In this document: in pieces, positions 52,404 through 61,033 of the stretch | Position numbering within the stretch: position 1 is the stretch's first letter | Layout: every line of letters begins with the position of its first letter | Assembly: GCF_900103985.1 (NCBI RefSeq) | Contig: NZ_FNIE01000004.1 | Location: 124,001-188,000, forward strand | Origin: Actinacidiphila guanduensis | GTDB lineage: Bacteria > Actinomycetota > Actinomycetes > Streptomycetales > Streptomycetaceae | DNA: 64,000 bases | Reading direction: 5' to 3' | Position numbers and translations under genes: made by a program | Notes under the pieces: model-generated | Told to the model about the DNA's origin: nothing | The model's database searches: none | Seen by the model: the letters and a program-made list of their open reading frames with translations, nothing else

Positions 52404-54524
52404 ATGTTGACTGCTTTCGCCACCCTCATCCATCGCAGAGCCAGACTCGTCCTGGTGCTGTCCGCGGTCGTGCTCGTCGTCATGGGCGCCCTCGGCGCCG
52501 GGGCGTTCAGCCGGCTCAAGTCCGGCGGCTTCGACGCCGAGGGCGCCGAGTCCACCCGCGCGACCCGCATCGTGGACGACACCTTCGGCGGCTCCCCCAA
52601 TCTGGTCCTGCTGGTCGGCGCACGCAGCGGAACCGTCGATTCCGCCGCCACGACCGCCACAGGCACCTCCCTTGCCGCCTCGCTCGCCAAGGAGCGCGGG
52701 GTCCACGAGGTCACCTCCTACTGGCAGACCCGCAGCGCCGCCCTGAAGTCGAAGGACGGCACCGCCGCCGAGATCGTCGCCACCATCGATGACGACGACA
52801 ACACGCTGGTCGACCACCTCGTGGACACCTACGCCCGCGACACGGGCGCCGTCACCGTCCGAGCCGGCGGCGCGGCCGTCGTCAACCGCACCGTCAACGC
52901 CCACGTGAAGAGCGACCTCGGCCGCGCCGAGGCGATAGCCGTCCCCCTGACGCTGCTCCTGCTGGTCCTCGCCTTCGGCGGCCTCGTGGCCGCCACACTG
53001 CCGCTCGCGGTGGGCCTGGTGGCCGTCCTCGGCACCTTCGCCGAACTGTCGCTGCTCGGCCGCGTGACCGACGTGGCCGTGTACGCGATCAACCTCACCA
53101 CCGCTCTCGCCCTCGCCCTCGGCGTGGACTACGCGTTGCTGATGGTGGCCCGCTACCGGGAACTCGCCGCCCAGGGAGCGGACCCGCGCACCGCCGTGGT
53201 GACCACAGTGCGCACCGCCGGCCGGACCATCCTGTTCTCCGCCGCGACGGTGATCGCCGCGTTGGCCGCCCTGCTGATCTTCCCGCTGTACTTCCTGCGC
53301 TCCTTCGCCTACGCGGGCATCGGCGTGGTCGCCGTCGCCGCGCTCGCCGCCTTGGTGCTCATGCCCGCGCTGCTGACCGTCCTCGGCCCACGTGTGGAGG
53401 CGGGCCGGCTGCCGTGGTCGAGGAACCGGCGCGGCAGCGAGGCGCCGTTCTGGGGACGGCTGGCCGGCGGCGTCATGCGCCGCCCCCTGGTGGCCCTCGC
53501 GCCCCTGGCCCTGCTGCTGGCCATGGCAGGCCCGCTGACCCACGCCGTCTTCGGCACCCCGGACGAGGGCGTGCTGCCCTCCTCCGCCCCGGCCCGTCAG
53601 ACCTCCGACGCGCTGCGCACCGAGTTCACCGGCGACCAGGCCACCACCCTCCAGGTCGTCGTCCAGGGCGCCCCGGCCGCACTGCCCCAACGCATCGGGG
53701 ACCTCCCGCACGTCGTCCGCGTCACGGACCGCCCCGGCACGGGCACGGCGGCCGGAACCGACCTGCTGACCGTCTCCACCGACCTGAGCAGCCACTCGAC
53801 GGCCGCCCAGCACCTCGTCCGCGACATCCGCGCCCTGCCCGCGCCCCACGGCGCCACCTTCCTGGTCACCGGCGACGCCGCCCGGCTGGTCGACACCAAT
53901 CACGCGATCGGCACCCGGCTCCCCTACGCCGCCGGCCTGGTCGGGCTCACCACACTGCTGGTGCTGTTCCTGTTCACCGGCAGCGTGGCCCAGCCGCTGC
54001 GCGCCCTGATCCTCAACTCGCTCGGAATATCGGCGTCCGTGGGCGCGATGGTGTGGATCTTCCAGGACGGCCACTTCTCCTCGCTCCTCGGGTTCACCCC
54101 GCGCCCGATGGACACGGCGATGACGGTGGCCCTGTTCTGCATCGCCTTCGGCCTGTCCATGGACTACGAGGTGTTCCTGACCAGCCGCATCAAGGAGCTG
54201 CGCGACGGCGGCGCCGGCAACACCGAGGCCGTCACCCAAGGGCTCGCGCGCACCGGGCGGATCGTGTCGACCGCGGCCGGGCTGCTCGCGGTCAGCTTCT
54301 TCGCCTTCGGCACCGCGTCGGTGAGTTTCCTGCAGATGTTCGGCCTCGGCTGCGGTCTGGCCATCCTGCTGGACGCCCTGCTGATCCGCGGCATCCTCGT
54401 CCCGGCAGCGATGCGGGTCCTCGGCCGCCACGCATGGACCGCCCCCCGCCCGCTGCGGCGCCTGCACGACCGCGTCGGACTCACCGAGTCCGAGCCGGCC
54501 GGGGACCTCGCCCCCACGGGGTGA
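52404..54524 (+). CDS. MMPL/RND-family transporter
   Basis: 706 residues with two repeats of one helix, a large extracytoplasmic domain and five helices. The proton-relay signature GVDYALLMVARYRE in the first repeat and GLSMDYEVFLTSRIKE in the second are typical of MmpL-like actinobacterial transporters that export lipids or drugs. ATG with CAGGAG upstream. Last gene of the inserted HxlR-MFS-PanE-MMPL block. Confidence 0.94.
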   Translation: MLTAFATLIHRRARLVLVLSAVVLVVMGALGAGAFSRLKSGGFDAEGAESTRATRIVDDTFGGSPNLVLLVGARSGTVDSAATTATGTSLAASLAKERGVHEVTSYWQTRSAALKSKDGTAAEIVATIDDDDNTLVDHLVDTYARDTGAVTVRAGGAAVVNRTVNAHVKSDLGRAEAIAVPLTLLLLVLAFGGLVAATLPLAVGLVAVLGTFAELSLLGRVTDVAVYAINLTTALALALGVDYALLMVARYRELAAQGADPRTAVVTTVRTAGRTILFSAATVIAALAALLIFPLYFLRSFAYAGIGVVAVAALAALVLMPALLTVLGPRVEAGRLPWSRNRRGSEAPFWGRLAGGVMRRPLVALAPLALLLAMAGPLTHAVFGTPDEGVLPSSAPARQTSDALRTEFTGDQATTLQVVVQGAPAALPQRIGDLPHVVRVTDRPGTGTAAGTDLLTVSTDLSSHSTAAQHLVRDIRALPAPHGATFLVTGDAARLVDTNHAIGTRLPYAAGLVGLTTLLVLFLFTGSVAQPLRALILNSLGISASVGAMVWIFQDGHFSSLLGFTPRPMDTAMTVALFCIAFGLSMDYEVFLTSRIKELRDGGAGNTEAVTQGLARTGRIVSTAAGLLAVSFFAFGTASVSFLQMFGLGCGLAILLDALLIRGILVPAAMRVLGRHAWTAPRPLRRLHDRVGLTESEPAGDLAPTG

Positions 54525-54633
54525 CCGGCGCTACGCGCGCCGGGCGCCCACCGGCGAGCCGAATTCCTTACGAACCCGTGGCGTGAGGCGCGCTGGGCGC
54601 CTGTGGTGGCCGGTGCGCGCCTAAGGTCGCCGC

Positions 54634-55722
54634 ATGCGCGTTCTCGTCACCGGCGGCGCGGGCTTCATCGGCTCGCACGTCGTCCCGGCCCTGGCCGCCC
54701 GCGGCCACCACGTGGTGGTCTACGACGCCCTGCTGCCCACCGCCCACCCCGTACCGCCGCCCCGCCGGCCGGACCGGGACTTCGTGCACGCCGACGTCCG
54801 CGACGCGGTGGTGCTCGACCGGGCGCTGCGCGGCGTGGACGCCGTCTGCCACCTGGCCGCGATGGTCGGCCTGGGCCGGGACTTCGCCGACGCGCCCGCC
54901 TACGTGGGCTGCAACGACCTGGGAACGGCGGAGTTGCTGGCCGCGATGGCCCGCGCGGGCGTCGCCGACCTGGTGCTGGCCGGCTCGATGGTGGTCTACG
55001 GCGAGGGCCGCTACGACTGCCCCGTGCACGGCCGCACCCGGCCGGGCCCGCGCGCCGAAGCCGACCTGGCCGCAGGAAGGTTCGAGCCGCGCTGCCCGGA
55101 CTGCGGCGCCGACCTCGTGCCCGGCCTGGTCGAGGAGGACGCGCCCACGGACCCGCGCAACGTCTACGCCGCGACCAAGCTCGCGCAGGAGCACCTGGCC
55201 GGCTCCTGGGCCCGCGCCACGGGCAGCCGCGCGATCGCGCTGCGCTACCACAACGTGTACGGCCCCGGCATGCCCTCCGACACCCCGTACGCGGGGGTCG
55301 CCTCGTTCTTCCGTTCCAGCCTCGCCCGCGGCGAGGCGCCGCAGGTGTTCGAAGACGGCGCCCAGCGGCGGGACTTCGTCCATGTCCGGGACGTGGCGGC
55401 GGCCACCGTCACGGCACTGGAGGCCGTCGCGGGCCGCCCGCCCGGCACCTTGCGGGCGTACAACACCGGCAGCGGCAGCCCCCGTACGGTCGGCGAGATG
55501 GCCGCGGCGCTCGCCGAGGCGTACGGCGGCCCGGCGCCGGTGGTGACGGGCGGCTACCGGCTGGGGGACGTGCGGCACATCACCGCGTCCTCCCAGCGGC
55601 TGCGCACCGAACTGGGATGGCGGCCGCAGGTCGAATTCGCGGACGGTGTCGCGGAGTTCGCGAGGGCGCCGCAGCGGCAGGCGAGCGCCCGGGTGCCGCG
55701 GGCGAAGCCGTCGCAGGTGTAG
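54634..55722 (+). CDS. NAD-dependent sugar epimerase/dehydratase with zinc-ribbon-like insert
   Basis: 362 residues of an extended SDR: GGAGFIGSH cofactor loop, Ser118 and Tyr178/Lys182 catalytic set, and C-terminal substrate region RRDFVHVRDVA. Between residues 129 and 157 there is an insert with CPVH and CPDC, which could bind zinc. TAAGGT 6 bases before the ATG indicates leaderless translation. Likely makes or converts a nucleotide sugar for the downstream glycosyltransferases. Confidence 0.93.
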   Translation: MRVLVTGGAGFIGSHVVPALAARGHHVVVYDALLPTAHPVPPPRRPDRDFVHADVRDAVVLDRALRGVDAVCHLAAMVGLGRDFADAPAYVGCNDLGTAELLAAMARAGVADLVLAGSMVVYGEGRYDCPVHGRTRPGPRAEADLAAGRFEPRCPDCGADLVPGLVEEDAPTDPRNVYAATKLAQEHLAGSWARATGSRAIALRYHNVYGPGMPSDTPYAGVASFFRSSLARGEAPQVFEDGAQRRDFVHVRDVAAATVTALEAVAGRPPGTLRAYNTGSGSPRTVGEMAAALAEAYGGPAPVVTGGYRLGDVRHITASSQRLRTELGWRPQVEFADGVAEFARAPQRQASARVPRAKPSQV

Positions 55723-56052
55723 TCCGGGCACCCACCCGAGCCGTCCGGGGCGGGACCAGACCCCCGCCCCGGACCAGCACCGACTCCCCGTCCGTATCCG
55801 TTGCTTGCCGCCGACCGGCCCGCCCACGTCCCCGTCCGTACCCACCGCTTGCCACCGGGTACGGCCAACCGCCTGAACACCCCGCCCCTGTCCGCCGGTT
55901 GTCGCCGCACGCGGCCGACCGCCCCTGATCCCACAGCAAACCGATGACTCGCCCGCCCCCGAGCGGTCCGCGAGGCGGTCGCGCACGCCTTCGTGCGGGC
56001 GGCCGCGCAACCGATACCCCGCCCGACCACCCACACCACCACGGGACTTCCG
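55723..56052. other. 330-base gap with a perfect hairpin and direct repeats
   Basis: TCCGGGGCGGG (55744-55754) and CCCGCCCCGGA (55763-55773) form a perfect 11-bp stem after the epimerase stop, a likely terminator or pause. CCCCGTCCGTA begins two similar 27-base units at 55786 and 55830. No gene seen. Confidence 0.5.
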
Positions 56053-56757
56053 ATGACCCCCACAGCCGATGTCGTACTCCCCTGCCTCGACGAGGCGGCC
56101 GCCCTGCCCTGGGTGATCGGCCGCATCCCGCCCGGGTGGCGGGCGATCGTCGTGGACAACGGCTCCACGGACGGCTCGGCCGAGCTGGCCGCGACACTGG
56201 GCGCCACCGTGGTGCGCGAGCCCCGGCGCGGCTTCGGCGCCGCCTGCCACGCCGGACTCCTCGCCGCGGAAGCCGAGTTCGTCTGCTTCTGCGACTGCGA
56301 CGCCTCCCTCGACCCGGCGCTGCTGCCCGACTTCGTCCGGCGGATCGCCGACGGCGAGGCCGACCTCGTCCTCGGCCGGCGCCGCCCCACCGCCCGCGGC
56401 GCCTTCCCCGCGCACGCCAGGGCCGGCAACCTCGCCCTCACCCGCATGCTGCGCCGCCGCACGGGCCTGCGCCTGCGCGACCTGGGCCCGCTGCGGGCCG
56501 CCCGCCGCACCGACCTGCTCGGCCTGGACCTGCGCGACCGGCGCAGCGGCTACCCGCTGGAGGCGGTGGTCCGGGCGGCCGACGCGGGCTGGCGCGTCGC
56601 CGAGCGGGACGTGCCGTACCACCCGCGCGAGGGCCGCTCGAAGGTCACGGGCACCTGGCGGGGCACGTGGCAGGCGGTGGCCGACATGCGCCAGGTCCTG
56701 GCGGCTCCGCCCGTGCGGGCGACGGGCGTGCGAGCAGTGGAGGCAGGTGCCCGATGA
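56053..56757 (+). CDS. Family 2 glycosyltransferase
   Basis: 234 residues of the GT-A fold: VVLPCLDEAAALPWVI start, DNGSTDGS, and the metal-binding CDCDAS (DxD-like) near residue 80. Similar to dolichyl-phosphate-sugar synthases. No membrane helix. Weak ribosome site (GGGA). Its stop overlaps an ATG (ATGA) that opens the duplicated remnant before the DUF2064 gene. Confidence 0.93.
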   Translation: MTPTADVVLPCLDEAAALPWVIGRIPPGWRAIVVDNGSTDGSAELAATLGATVVREPRRGFGAACHAGLLAAEAEFVCFCDCDASLDPALLPDFVRRIADGEADLVLGRRRPTARGAFPAHARAGNLALTRMLRRRTGLRLRDLGPLRAARRTDLLGLDLRDRRSGYPLEAVVRAADAGWRVAERDVPYHPREGRSKVTGTWRGTWQAVADMRQVLAAPPVRATGVRAVEAGAR

Positions 56758-56909
56758 CCACACAGCTGGTGACCGCAAAAGAACCCGCACGCGAGCGGCC
56801 CACGATCCGGCCGACCCGGCACGCCCCCGAACAGCCCACAAATCAGGCGCCGGCGGCCCCGCCGGTACGCCCCACAGCCGTACGAACCGCAGAGGCGGGT
56901 GCCCGATGA
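56754..56909 (+). pseudogene. 51-codon remnant of a 152-bp tandem duplication
   Basis: The ORF begins MTTQLVTAKEPARER, copying the start of the next gene (MTTLLVIAKEPVPGR), and ends RTAEAGAR, copying the end of the glycosyltransferase (RAVEAGAR). Both copies of the junction carry the same GTGCCCGATGACCAC. So a 152-bp segment spanning the gene junction was duplicated and the inner copy decayed while keeping an open frame and both ATGA overlaps. Confidence 0.8.
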
Positions 56910-57532
56910 CCACGCTCCTCGTCATTGCCAAGGAACCCGTGCCCGGGCGCGTCAAGACGCGGCTGACGCCGCACTACTCCCCCGAGCAGGCCGCCGCTCT
57001 CGCCGAGGCCGCACTCGCCGACACGCTCGACGCGGTGCTGCGATGTCCCGCCGAACGGCACGTCCTGGTGCTCGACGGCCGCCCCGGGCCCTGGCTCCCA
57101 CCCGGGTTCGACGTGGTGCCGCAGGTGGCGGGCGGGCTGGACGAGCGGCTGGCCGCGGCCTTCGGCGCCTGCCGCGGCCCGGCCTTGCTCGTCGGCATGG
57201 ACACCCCGCAGGTCACGCCGGCGCTCCTGGCGCCCGCGCTGGAGGGAACCGGCCGGGCCGACGCCTGGCTCGGCCCCGCCGCGGACGGCGGATTCTGGGC
57301 GCTCGGCCTGACCCGGCCCGACCCCGAACTCCTGCGCGGCGTACCGATGTCGACGCCGCAGACCGGCCGGGTCCAGTACGAGCGGCTGGCCGGCGCGGGC
57401 CTGTCGGTGCGGCTGCTGCCCCAACTGCGGGACGTGGACACGCCCGCCGACGCCGAGGAGGTCGCCCGGCTGGTTCCTGGCAGCAGGTTCGCGGCGGCGG
57501 TCGCGCACTGTGCACCCGGGGCGGCGGCGTGA
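56906..57532 (+). CDS. DUF2064/TIGR04282-type glycosyltransferase-like protein
   Basis: 208 residues with a nucleotidyltransferase/GT-A-like start LLVIAKEPVPGRVKTRL, MDTPQVTP and PAADGGFWALGL, the pattern of the family called arsenosugar biosynthesis glycosyltransferase in some genomes. It is coupled to the remnant upstream (ATGA) and to the methyltransferase downstream (GTGA). No arsenic genes are adjacent, so arsenosugar synthesis is not supported; a nucleotide-sugar step is more likely. Confidence 0.9.
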   Translation: MTTLLVIAKEPVPGRVKTRLTPHYSPEQAAALAEAALADTLDAVLRCPAERHVLVLDGRPGPWLPPGFDVVPQVAGGLDERLAAAFGACRGPALLVGMDTPQVTPALLAPALEGTGRADAWLGPAADGGFWALGLTRPDPELLRGVPMSTPQTGRVQYERLAGAGLSVRLLPQLRDVDTPADAEEVARLVPGSRFAAAVAHCAPGAAA

Positions 57533-58608
57533 CGGCGGCGGCGCCGTCGATCGGTGCACACCTCACCCCTTTGCTCGACGGACAGCGCGACGCGCCAGGC
57601 GGTCCCCGGCCCGATGAGCCGCACGACGTACAGCTCCGCCCCTCGCCTGCCCAGCCTCCCGGCGCAGAACTCGGCCCGGAACCCGCCGCGGAACCCGGCC
57701 CCTTGCTCGACGGGCAACGCGACCCCCGACACGCCCTCCCCCACGGCGTCCACGTCGACCTCCAGCCCGACGAACCGCACCACATGCACGCCTCACGCGC
57801 CCACCCCCACACCGTCCACCTCGACCACCAACCCGACGAACCGCACGACATGCACCCTCACGCCTCACTCGCCCACGTCCACGGCTCGTCGGCGCCCCCG
57901 TCCCCCGGCGGCCTGCTCGTCACGGTTCCGGGCCGGCGGACGGCACCCGGCGAGGCTGATCCCTGGTCCGGCGGTGACGCGTACGCCGCGGCCCTGCGCT
58001 CCGGGCACGGTCCCCTCTACCTGCGGCAGGGCGACGGCCGCCGGCACCCGCTGGACGTCGCCCGCTGGTGCGCACCGCCGGACGCCGACGACCGGCGCGT
58101 GCTGTCCGCCTGCCGGGGAGCCGTACTCGACGTCGGCTGCGGCCCCGGCCGCATGGTGGCCGCGCTGGCCGCCGGCGGCCGGCCCGCGCTCGGCGTGGAC
58201 GTCAGCGCCGAGGCCGTCCGGCGGACGGTGGCCGCGGGCGGCCGAGCGCTGCGCCGCTCGGTGTTCGAGCCGCTGCCCGGCGAGGGCGCCTGGCACACGG
58301 TGCTGCTGCTCGACGGCAACATCGGCATCGGCGGCGACCCGGCCGCCCTGCTGGCGCGGGCCCGCCGGCTGGTGCACCCGCGGGGCCGGCTGATCGCCGA
58401 GTCGGTGGCGCCCGGCCTGCCGGACGACCTCGACGAGCGCTTCGAGGCCCGTTTCGACGACGGCTCCGGCCCCCGCGGCGAGCCCTTCCCCTGGGCGCGG
58501 GTGGGCCCGGGCGCCCTGCTGCGGCACGCCGCCGCCGGCGGCTGGCGGTTCAGCACGTCCTGGGCTTCCGGCTCCCGCCGCTTCACGGTGCTGCGTCCGT
58601 TGCCTTGA
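57529..58608 (+). CDS. SAM-dependent methyltransferase with His-rich repeat N-terminus
   Basis: 359 residues from a GTG that overlaps the DUF2064 stop. The methyltransferase starts near residue 128; motif I VLDVGCGPGRM is at 199-209. The first 120 residues are built of repeats: PLLDGQRD twice (14, 58) and PDEPHDV, PDEPHHM, PDEPHDM (28, 80, 102), with more than 15 His. This could bind metal or be a neutral low-complexity insert; it is not part of the family. Last of the four coupled sugar genes. Confidence 0.88.
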   Translation: MTAAAPSIGAHLTPLLDGQRDAPGGPRPDEPHDVQLRPSPAQPPGAELGPEPAAEPGPLLDGQRDPRHALPHGVHVDLQPDEPHHMHASRAHPHTVHLDHQPDEPHDMHPHASLAHVHGSSAPPSPGGLLVTVPGRRTAPGEADPWSGGDAYAAALRSGHGPLYLRQGDGRRHPLDVARWCAPPDADDRRVLSACRGAVLDVGCGPGRMVAALAAGGRPALGVDVSAEAVRRTVAAGGRALRRSVFEPLPGEGAWHTVLLLDGNIGIGGDPAALLARARRLVHPRGRLIAESVAPGLPDDLDERFEARFDDGSGPRGEPFPWARVGPGALLRHAAAGGWRFSTSWASGSRRFTVLRPLP

Positions 58609-58656
58609 CGGCGGCCCGCGGGCGCATAGAGTGCGTGCAGGGCGAACGGGGGACCT

Positions 58657-59364
58657 GTGAACGGAGCTGTGCGGAGCAGGATTTCGGCGTACGGGATGGC
58701 CGCCGAGGCCGAACGGCTGCTGCTGGTGCGGCTGTCGGGGTCCTCGCCGGTCTTCGCGCCCGGCCTGTGGCACCTTCCGGGCGGCGGGATCGATCCCGGT
58801 GAGCAGCCCGCGGACGCACTCGTACGGGAGGTGCGCGAGGAGACGGGGCTGAGCCCCGTCTCCGTTCGCCTGCTCGACGCCCGTACGTACACCGCCCGCC
58901 GCGGCGGGGCGACGTGGAGCCTGACCGCGCTCTTCTACGCCATGGACCTCGCCGCCGGCACGCTGGTGGCCGAGAGCAACGGCTCCTGCGAGGCGGCCGC
59001 TTGGGTGCCGAGGGCGGAGCTGTTCGACGCCGTGCTCTCGCCGCCGGCCGCCCATGCCGTGCGGCTGCTGGACGCGGGCCGGGTGCGGCCGGAACCGATG
59101 GCGGGCCGGCGGGGTCCCGGGGCGCGTCTGACAAATCCCGCCTGGGCGGCGGGCCCTGGCACGCACTCTCGCCGCGTTGTCGGTCGTCGGCGCAGCCCGC
59201 TGCGCTCTCTCCCCCTGGGCCTTGCGGCCCGGGAGGTACCCCCACCCTCCGCCTTCCGAGAGCACGCACCAGACCCCGCCGCCCCCGCCCTCACGGCGGA
59301 CGCCGCTATTTGTCAGACACGCCCTCGCAGCCAGGAGGAGGTGCCATGTCGGGACCCGGAGTGA
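58657..59364 (+). CDS. NUDIX hydrolase with MITE-derived C-terminus
   Basis: 235 residues. The NUDIX box (GGGIDPGE then REVREETGL) lies at residues 42-65, so it should hydrolyse a nucleoside diphosphate-linked compound. The usual domain ends near residue 150; residues 155-222 are encoded by a 205-bp inverted-repeat element (59120-59324) and are Arg/Pro-rich. GTG start with GGGGG upstream. The insertion apparently removed the original end without breaking the catalytic part. Confidence 0.88.
   Translation: MNGAVRSRISAYGMAAEAERLLLVRLSGSSPVFAPGLWHLPGGGIDPGEQPADALVREVREETGLSPVSVRLLDARTYTARRGGATWSLTALFYAMDLAAGTLVAESNGSCEAAAWVPRAELFDAVLSPPAAHAVRLLDAGRVRPEPMAGRRGPGARLTNPAWAAGPGTHSRRVVGRRRSPLRSLPLGLAAREVPPPSAFREHAPDPAAPALTADAAICQTRPRSQEEVPCRDPE
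59120..59324. mobile_element. 205-bp MITE-like element
   Basis: Terminal inverted repeats of 17 bp with one mismatch: 59120-59136 contains GTCTGACAAAT and 59308-59324 contains ATTTGTCAGAC. Inner parts near both ends (CACGCACTCTCG and CGAGAGCACGCACC) can also partly pair, and a GGGCC-TTGC-GGCCC hairpin sits near 59217, so the whole element can fold. No transposase, no clear target-site duplication. From memory, similar intergenic repeats occur in Streptomyces chromosomes. Confidence 0.75.
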
Positions 59365-59513
59365 ACAGATCGTGGCGGCGGTTCGCGGTGCTGGCCGTCG
59401 CAGCCCTGATCCTTGCCGTGCTCGGCGTGCTCGTCGCCCGCGCCTACGACGGGCCGCCCGGGGGCGAGCACTGCGACCCGGGCAACTCCGACCTGGGCGG
59501 CATCTGCTCGTAG
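59346..59513 (+). CDS. Small single-helix membrane protein
   Basis: 55 residues. A helix at about residues 11-31 (FAVLAVAALILAVLGVLVA) is followed by a short outside segment with two Cys (GEHCDPG, GGICS) that could form a disulfide. Excellent ribosome site (CAGGAGGAGGTGCC). Lies directly after the MITE, overlapping the NUDIX tail by 19 bases. Function unknown; length is below usual ORF cut-offs. Confidence 0.7.
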   Translation: MSGPGVNRSWRRFAVLAVAALILAVLGVLVARAYDGPPGGEHCDPGNSDLGGICS

Positions 59514-59537
59514 CCGCACCGGAGTTGGGGGCGCCCG

Positions 59538-60986
59538 TCAGGATGCCGGTGCCTCGGCCGGTGGCGCCGGGCGCTGTGTGCGGGACGGGGTGTGGTGGAA
59601 GAGCAGGTTGAGGGCGAAGGCCGCGATCGTCGCGCTGGTGATGGCGCTGCCGCCGATGATCTGCACCCACGTCGGGAAGGCGTGGTAGAAGGACGGCGCC
59701 ACGACGGGGAGCATGCCGAGGCCGATGGAGACGGCGACGATCAGCAGGTTGCCCGTGCCGTCGAACTCCACGGTCCGCAGGGTCGCGATGCCGACCGCGG
59801 TGACGGTGGCGAACATGACCAGGCCCGCGCCGCCGATGACCGGGCCCGGCAGTGAGGCCACGATCTGGCCGAGTTTGGGGATCAGGGCGAGCGCGAGCAG
59901 GATCGCGCCCGCGACGGCGGCGACGTAGCGGCTGCGGACCTTCGTCATGCCGACCAGGCCGACGTTCTGCGCGAAGGCGGTGTCCAGGAAGCCGTTCATG
60001 ACGCCGCCGAAGATGCCGGAGAGGCCGTCGGCCGCCAGTCCGCGGGCCAGGTCGCCGCGCGAGAGGTCGCGGCCGGTCATCTCCGCGACGGCGAGCATGT
60101 CGGCGGTGGACTCGGTGTACGTGACGAGCATGACCACGCACATGGAGATCACTGCGGCGACGGGGAAGTGCGGGGCGCCGAAGTGGAAGGGCGAGGCGAG
60201 GCCGAACCAGTCGGCGCCGCCGACGGAGGAGAAGTCGGTGAGCCCCATCGGCACGGCGACCAGCGTGCCGGCCACCAGGCCGATCAGCACACCGAGTTGG
60301 GCGAGGAAGCCCCGGGTGAGGCGCTGCACGAGGACGATGAGCAGCACGATGCCGCCGGCCAGCGCGAGGTGGCTGGGCCGGGCGTAGTCCTTGGCGGCGG
60401 GGTCCTGCCCGGCGATGAGGCCGGCGGCCACGCCGATCAGCGAGAGCCCGATGACGGTGATGACGGTGCCGCTGACCAGCGGCGGGAAGAAGCGCACCGC
60501 GCGGGCGAAGGGCACCGCGACGAGCAGCCCGAAGACGCCCGCGGCGATCATGGCGCCGTAGACGGCCTGGATGCCGTAGTCGCCGGCGATGAGGATCATC
60601 GGGCTGACCGCGGTGAAGGTGGCGCCGGCGACGACCGGCAGCCGCACACCGGCCACCTTGCCCAGGCCCAAGGCCTGCAGGAGCGTGATGAGGCCGGCGA
60701 CGAGGAGGTCGGCGTTGATCAGCAGGCCGATGGTGGAGGTGTCGAGCTTGGCCGCGGAGCCGAAGACGAGGGGGACGGTGACGCAGCCGGTGTACATCAC
60801 CAGGACGTGCTGGAGGCCGAGCAGTCCGAGGCGGGTGGGGGGAAGGAGTTGGTCGACGGGGTGGCGGGCGGGGGCCGCCGGGTCCGGTGCCGGTTCGGGT
60901 ACGGCCTTGGTCGCGGCTTCTTCTGCCTCCTCAGGTGCGGGAGTTGACGGCTGCGCGGGCATGGCGGGGCCAGGGGGCTGGGACAC
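59538..60986 (-). CDS. NCS2-family xanthine/uracil permease
   Basis: 482 residues, about 14 helices. Family markers: TESTADMLAVAEM (the conserved E and ATGD-like region), GFLDTAFAQNVGLVGMTKV and the N-terminal QHVLVMYTGCVTVPL. The QNVGLV segment matches the purine branch of nucleobase:H+ symporters (xanthine/uric acid). GTG 60986 chosen for its GGAGG ribosome site; the first 60 residues are Pro/Ala/Glu-rich. A 15-bp palindrome lies upstream. Confidence 0.94.
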   Translation of the reverse strand: MSQPPGPAMPAQPSTPAPEEAEEAATKAVPEPAPDPAAPARHPVDQLLPPTRLGLLGLQHVLVMYTGCVTVPLVFGSAAKLDTSTIGLLINADLLVAGLITLLQALGLGKVAGVRLPVVAGATFTAVSPMILIAGDYGIQAVYGAMIAAGVFGLLVAVPFARAVRFFPPLVSGTVITVIGLSLIGVAAGLIAGQDPAAKDYARPSHLALAGGIVLLIVLVQRLTRGFLAQLGVLIGLVAGTLVAVPMGLTDFSSVGGADWFGLASPFHFGAPHFPVAAVISMCVVMLVTYTESTADMLAVAEMTGRDLSRGDLARGLAADGLSGIFGGVMNGFLDTAFAQNVGLVGMTKVRSRYVAAVAGAILLALALIPKLGQIVASLPGPVIGGAGLVMFATVTAVGIATLRTVEFDGTGNLLIVAVSIGLGMLPVVAPSFYHAFPTWVQIIGGSAITSATIAAFALNLLFHHTPSRTQRPAPPAEAPAS

Positions 60987-61033
60987 GGCGGCCTCCGGAA
61001 GGTCGGGCGCGGACGCGAGGTCGGGAACGGGGA

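Noticed and set aside
56906..57532. Arsenosugar biosynthesis as the role of the DUF2064 gene
   Set aside because: Only a family name; no arsenic methyltransferase (ArsM) or radical SAM partner adjacent, and the context is sugar transfer.
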